Part shown: positions 60,565 to 64,000 of the stretch, one piece after another
Layout: every line of letters begins with the position of its first letter
Numbering within the stretch: the stretch's first letter is position 1
NCBI RefSeq assembly: GCF_028464065.1
Contig: NZ_CP116808.1
Coordinates: forward strand, 2,757,501-2,821,500
Direction: 5' to 3'
Length of the DNA stretch: 64,000 nucleotides
Source of the DNA: Saprospira sp. CCB-QB6
GTDB taxonomy: Bacteria; Bacteroidota; Bacteroidia; Chitinophagales; Saprospiraceae
Position numbers and translations under genes: made by a program
Notes under the pieces: generated by a model
The model's database searches: none
Told to the model about the DNA's origin: nothing
The model's input: the letters and a program-made list of their open reading frames with translations, nothing else

Positions 60565-61614
60565 TTAATTGAGGCCTTGAGGACTGATATTAAAAAGATG
60601 TTTCACTTCTTCTTCAACCATTCGTGCACCTCTTTCGCCACGCATATAGGTGGTCCATTTTGCGCTAATGCGATTGACTTTTTGGATGGAAAAGCCAAAA
60701 TCCATAAAATAAGTATCGGCATCAATGGCATCATTGCCAATGCTGCTATTCCAAAGGCAGTTGCCCTGTTTATCAAAAAGGGCGGCGGCCAGCATATTTT
60801 CAGGATCTTCAGCGTAGGTACCGACAATCGAGCGGCAGTTTTCGGGTTTTACCTCTGTAGCCGTGTAGAGCAAGAGGGTTTCGCCTTGGGGTTGGACCAA
60901 TTTGCCCCAAACCACAGCTGATTCTTTCGCTAAAATATCGCCTTGGGCGCCCAACAAGCTTTTAAAGTTAGGGACCCGCTTTCCGAAGTTTTTATTGTTG
61001 TAATGTGGCTTAATATTCTCTGGAATATTAAGTCCCTGATAATAGTCCTCATTAACAATTGGCAGCCGAAGGTTGGCCAAATTGGCGATTAAATCGCTGG
61101 CTTTGCTATATTTCTCGTGGCCGACTGCTTTTAGCTTAATGGGAAAGCGTTTTCCTTTTACGCTACGCCATTCTCCAGTGAGCTGCTCGCCCTTGAGTTC
61201 GAGTTGCATGCGTTCGCCATCGACTAATTCTCCAGCTTCAAAATGCTGAAAATCCACTTCTATATTATCAGGTTTTCCGTCTCCAGTAAGATAAATACTG
61301 GCTCCTTGGCTAGAGTTATAGCCATAATAAATGCCATAAGAATAGCTTCCATCGCTGTTTGGATTGACTCTATCCAGGTACAGCCAAATGGGGATATCTT
61401 TTAGGGTTCCTTCAAACCATTGTCCGGCCTGATGTAAATCTTTCCAGTATTCTTTGGCGACTTCTTGGGCCGTTTCTGGTTGCAAGCTTTGGCCTGCTTC
61501 TCCAGAAATATTGTTTGTTTGGGCTGGCTTTTCTTCTGTTTGGGGAGAAGAAGATTGGCAGGCGATAAGGCTAAGGGCAAAAATGCCCAGAATAAGTTGG
61601 GAAAACTGTTGCAT
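60565..61614 (-). CDS. Hypothetical lipoprotein
   Basis: 349 residues with the lipobox LIAC (Cys at about 19) after a hydrophobic segment. A first beta-rich domain (about 45-170) has GYYYG-like strands and DGxP loops (SSQGASIYLTGDGKPDN), and a second domain (about 200-349) has two or three cysteines. I recognise no family. The start at 61614 is chosen over 61659 because the longer version would begin inside the promoter at 61637-61667. Confidence 0.75.
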   Translation of the reverse strand: MQQFSQLILGIFALSLIACQSSSPQTEEKPAQTNNISGEAGQSLQPETAQEVAKEYWKDLHQAGQWFEGTLKDIPIWLYLDRVNPNSDGSYSYGIYYGYNSSQGASIYLTGDGKPDNIEVDFQHFEAGELVDGERMQLELKGEQLTGEWRSVKGKRFPIKLKAVGHEKYSKASDLIANLANLRLPIVNEDYYQGLNIPENIKPHYNNKNFGKRVPNFKSLLGAQGDILAKESAVVWGKLVQPQGETLLLYTATEVKPENCRSIVGTYAEDPENMLAAALFDKQGNCLWNSSIGNDAIDADTYFMDFGFSIQKVNRISAKWTTYMRGERGARMVEEEVKHLFNISPQGLN

Positions 61615-61636
61615 AGGGAATGGCTTTGGTGTTTTT

Positions 61637-61667
61637 CTAAAATAAGCTTTCTTCCCCATAGGGCAAA
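61637..61667 (-). promoter_or_regulatory. Promoter of the 60565-61614 lipoprotein gene
   Basis: On the minus strand TTTG (61667-61664), exactly 19 bases, then TATTTTAG (61644-61637), seven of eight matches to TAnnTTTG. It lies between the tRNA terminator and the gene, about 22 bases before the start codon. Confidence 0.6.
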
Positions 61668-61670
61668 AAA

Positions 61671-61700
61671 AAAGAGCTGTCTTTAAAGACAGCTCTTTTT
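61671..61700 (-). terminator. Terminator of the initiator tRNA gene
   Basis: AAAGAGCTGTCTT and AAGACAGCTCTTT form a near-perfect palindrome with A/T runs on both sides; on the minus strand it follows the tRNA by 8 bases. Confidence 0.92.
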
Positions 61701-61708
61701 GAACTTTG

Positions 61709-61780
<72 letters not shown>

Positions 61781-61821
61781 ATACAAATATAAGGCGAAGA
61801 TTCGGGCTTTCCAAATGCAAA

Positions 61822-61859
61822 TAAAAAAAACGGACTAAAGTAAATTTACTTTAGTCCGT
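61822..61859 (-). terminator. Terminator of the parvulin isomerase gene
   Basis: ACGGACTAAAGTAAA and TTTACTTTAGTCCGT make a perfect 30-base palindrome, followed on the minus strand by eight T residues. Confidence 0.95.
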
Positions 61860-61892
61860 CAGTCGTCTTTAAATCAATCGGTTATCGATCAA

Positions 61893-63884
61893 TTATTTTT
61901 TTACAATTTTATCAAGCACTTCTTTATTGATCTTGATTTCGTATGCTTTGCGCAATTCTGCGATTAGATCTTTTTCTAATTGATCTTGGAAATCGGCCAC
62001 GACATAGCCACGAGCTTCTTCTAGGCTTTTATTGTTGGCGGGAATCACTTCTTCAATTTTGATAAAGTAGTAAGAACCATCTTTGGTGTAGCCTTTATTC
62101 ATTTTGCGGGCTTTCCATTTGATAGCGTCTACTTCGGCATTGCGTCCTTTTTCATAGGTAGCTTCTGTAGTTTGTACCAAGGCTTTATCTGCATTGAAGA
62201 TATCCATAACTTCCTGAGCCGTTTTCTTTTTGGCCTTGCTGCGTAGTTTCTTAATTTGCTTTTTGTCTACAGAGCGAAGCGTATAGAATGTTACTCTGGC
62301 TCTTTCGCTCCATTGGTAGCTTTCTTTATGGCTCTCATAAAAGGCTTTGAGTCCTTCCTCATCATTAGAGGCTTTGTCCCAAATAAGCTGCTTTTTCACC
62401 TCAAAGAGCAAAATGCCCTCTTCATATTCGCGAAGCAAAGCTTTAAACTCAGGATATTTCTCTTCCAAGCGAGTTTCCTCATAAGCCAAGCTTTTTTGCG
62501 CAATCAATTTATCAAGTACGCGCTCTAGGGCATCTTCATGGCGGCGGGGACGCATAGCAAAACGCTCATTAGGTGAGCGCTGCGCCATTTGGACCAATTC
62601 TTTTACTGTAGCATTGATGTTGCCCAAAGTAAAGACCACTTTCTCATTTTTGAGCAGCTCAGGTTTGGGGTTCCAACGGCCCTGAATAAAGGCCTGATCT
62701 TGACGCAAAGCTGCGATAAGTTCAGCATAAACCTTTTCGTCTAGTTTGTAGCCCGCTTCTTCTTTGATTTTATTGACCAAAGCAGTTTCTACCAACTTAA
62801 AGCGATCATCCCGCTTTACTTTGGCCGTCAATTCCGCCTTCATCTGAGGATAGCTGCTTTTGTCCATAGATTTTACTCTACGCAAAATATGCCAACCCGC
62901 TTCCGACTGTACAGGCTCTCCATAAACGCCATCTTTGGGCAAACCAAAGGCTGCCGCCTCAAAAGCCGCATCAAATTGGTTAATGCCAACCCATCCAATA
63001 ATTCCCGCTCTAGTTTTTGAGCTGTTATCTTGAGAATATTGCGCTGCTAGCTCTGCAAAGGTAGCTTGACCAGCCTTGAGTACCCCATGCAAAGAGTCAA
63101 TTTTAGCCTTGGCCTTTTCTTCTCCACCTTCCTTTTTGGGACGGATAAGAATATGTGCCAATTGAATTTGGCCATAAGCTGGACGAATTTCGGTTACTTT
63201 GAGCAAATGCAAACCGTATTTGGTCCGAACAATCTCCGAAACTGCGCCCTTTTTTGTCTCATAAAGCGCATTTTCCAAACCATAAGGCAATTGCAAAACC
63301 GTAAAAAAGCCTAAATCCCCCTTTTTCTCCTTGCTGTAAGTATCCTCAGAATACTTAGCGACCATCGTCTCAAAATTCTCTGCAGTCACTTCCTGCTGCA
63401 CTTTTTTCATCCGAGCGTAAGCCTCTTTGACAGCCGTCTCTTCCGCATTTTCATCCAATTTGATGAAAATCTGAGAAAAACGACGATCTTCCTGCGCCCG
63501 ATCAAAAGCCTCTTTGACCAATTTTTCCGTGATCTCCCGATCTGTCAAATAACTGCTCGATAACTGCCGCTTATACTGATTCTGCTCGCGCAAAACCTCT
63601 GGCTTTTTATCCAAGCCCATTTCTTGGCCCTTTACCACCTGCAACTTGAAGTTGATGTAAAGATCCAAATATTCTTCCAAGGACTTTTTGCTGTAATCCG
63701 CCTTATCGCCATTGGTTTTGTCATAAATATAGGTAAACTCAGAAAGGCGAATTTCTACGCCTTTTACCGTAAATAAAACAGGATCATCCTCCGAAGAAGG
63801 ACCCCCAGAATTGGGTTGATGCGCCCAAAGCTGCCCCGCCAAAAAGAATAGGCAAAAGGCCATTATGCTATGCATCTTCATCAT
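61893..63884 (-). CDS. Periplasmic peptidyl-prolyl isomerase (two parvulin domains, SurA/PpiD-like)
   Basis: 663 residues. The signal peptide ends LWAH (about residues 1-21). An N-terminal helical chaperone region (about 35-120) is followed by two PpiC parvulin domains (about 125-230 and 240-340). In the first the core is RFSQIFIKLDEN, then KKGDLGFFTVLQLPYGLENALY. In the second it is QLAHILIRPKKEGG, then RAGIIGWVGINQFDAAFEAAAF. A long C-terminal helical region (about 345-663) ends in KIVKK. It probably folds outer-membrane proteins in the periplasm. ATG at 63881 or 63875 is equally possible. It ends in a 30-base palindromic terminator. Confidence 0.9.
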   Translation of the reverse strand: MMKMHSIMAFCLFFLAGQLWAHQPNSGGPSSEDDPVLFTVKGVEIRLSEFTYIYDKTNGDKADYSKKSLEEYLDLYINFKLQVVKGQEMGLDKKPEVLREQNQYKRQLSSSYLTDREITEKLVKEAFDRAQEDRRFSQIFIKLDENAEETAVKEAYARMKKVQQEVTAENFETMVAKYSEDTYSKEKKGDLGFFTVLQLPYGLENALYETKKGAVSEIVRTKYGLHLLKVTEIRPAYGQIQLAHILIRPKKEGGEEKAKAKIDSLHGVLKAGQATFAELAAQYSQDNSSKTRAGIIGWVGINQFDAAFEAAAFGLPKDGVYGEPVQSEAGWHILRRVKSMDKSSYPQMKAELTAKVKRDDRFKLVETALVNKIKEEAGYKLDEKVYAELIAALRQDQAFIQGRWNPKPELLKNEKVVFTLGNINATVKELVQMAQRSPNERFAMRPRRHEDALERVLDKLIAQKSLAYEETRLEEKYPEFKALLREYEEGILLFEVKKQLIWDKASNDEEGLKAFYESHKESYQWSERARVTFYTLRSVDKKQIKKLRSKAKKKTAQEVMDIFNADKALVQTTEATYEKGRNAEVDAIKWKARKMNKGYTKDGSYYFIKIEEVIPANNKSLEEARGYVVADFQDQLEKDLIAELRKAYEIKINKEVLDKIVKK

Positions 63885-63942
63885 AGGTCTCGAAATATAT
63901 AAGTAGTTATGAACAAATTAAACTCATTGAGCTTTAGCGCCA

Positions 63943-63950
63943 CAAAGTTA
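63943..63950 (-). promoter_or_regulatory. -7 box upstream of the parvulin isomerase gene
   Basis: TAACTTTG on the minus strand fits TAnnTTTG, about 60 bases before the start. A run of T ending in TTTG lies 12 bases upstream, not the usual 19. Confidence 0.4.
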
Positions 63951-64000
63951 AAGGAGTTCTAGCAAAAAAAGAATTTTCAGAAAATAGAACTATTCAAGCA

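Overview
The window looks like the chromosome of a Bacteroidota bacterium close to Saprospira (Saprospiria). That is inference from Bacteroidota-type promoters (TTTG, 19 bp, TAnnTTTG-like), a secreted protease with a type IX secretion tail, a CHU_C/FlgD-like C-terminal domain, many lipoproteins, and gene neighbourhoods such as pheT-zapA-rny, alaS-M23 peptidase-MerR and bactofilin-AtpZ. No phage, IS element, CRISPR array or plasmid function was found.

Layout. 1-790: 3' end of an rRNA operon (23S tail, 5S, terminator). 1172-5428: glycosyltransferase, methyltransferase and a large YfhO-type membrane protein, probably one surface-glycan operon. 5961-9785: a MORN-repeat caspase-like protease and a CopA copper ATPase. 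10096-14915: pheT, a small coiled-coil gene, zapA and rny. 15558-20939: a triple lamin-tail-domain surface protein, a lipoprotein and a beta-barrel protein. 21010-29963: alaS, M23 peptidase, MerR regulator, alpha/beta hydrolase, LRR lipoprotein and M1 aminopeptidase. 30236-32096: three tandem paralogous small envelope proteins, each with its own terminator. 32634-35520: cdd, a tandem universal stress protein, a hypothetical gene, a Sua5/YciO protein and a DUF423 protein. 35735-39472: TlpA-like thioredoxin, biotin-carrier protein, AtpI-like and AtpZ-like proteins, bactofilin, infC. 39857-49512: hypothetical membrane protein, trmB, O-antigen ligase-like protein, PstS-like lipoprotein, malonyl-CoA-synthetase-like ligase, Ala/Lys-rich protein, ribH, MBL hydrolase, pepT. 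49844-61614: secreted trypsin-like protease, TPR-CHAT protease-like protein, a 1300-residue repeat protein and two hypothetical genes. 61709-63884: initiator tRNA and a two-domain parvulin isomerase.

The most striking feature is not a gene. At least 21 copies of a roughly 110-160 bp GC-rich element fill most longer gaps between genes, about one per 3 kb. Each copy has constant boxes (for example GGGCCGAGCGA followed by AGCGAGC) separated by three hairpins and closed by an outer stem. The stem sequences differ between copies but the pairing is kept, which is the mark of selection for a folded structure. Two subfamilies differ in their end boxes. One copy sits in the signal-peptide region of the CHAT gene and seems to have supplied its start codon.

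Most other genes are ordinary housekeeping or envelope functions. Two separate caspase-fold proteins (MORN-caspase and TPR-CHAT), an LRR lipoprotein whose signal peptide lies upstream of any normal start codon, the tandem four-cysteine envelope family and the repeat-rich giant protein are the other items worth attention.
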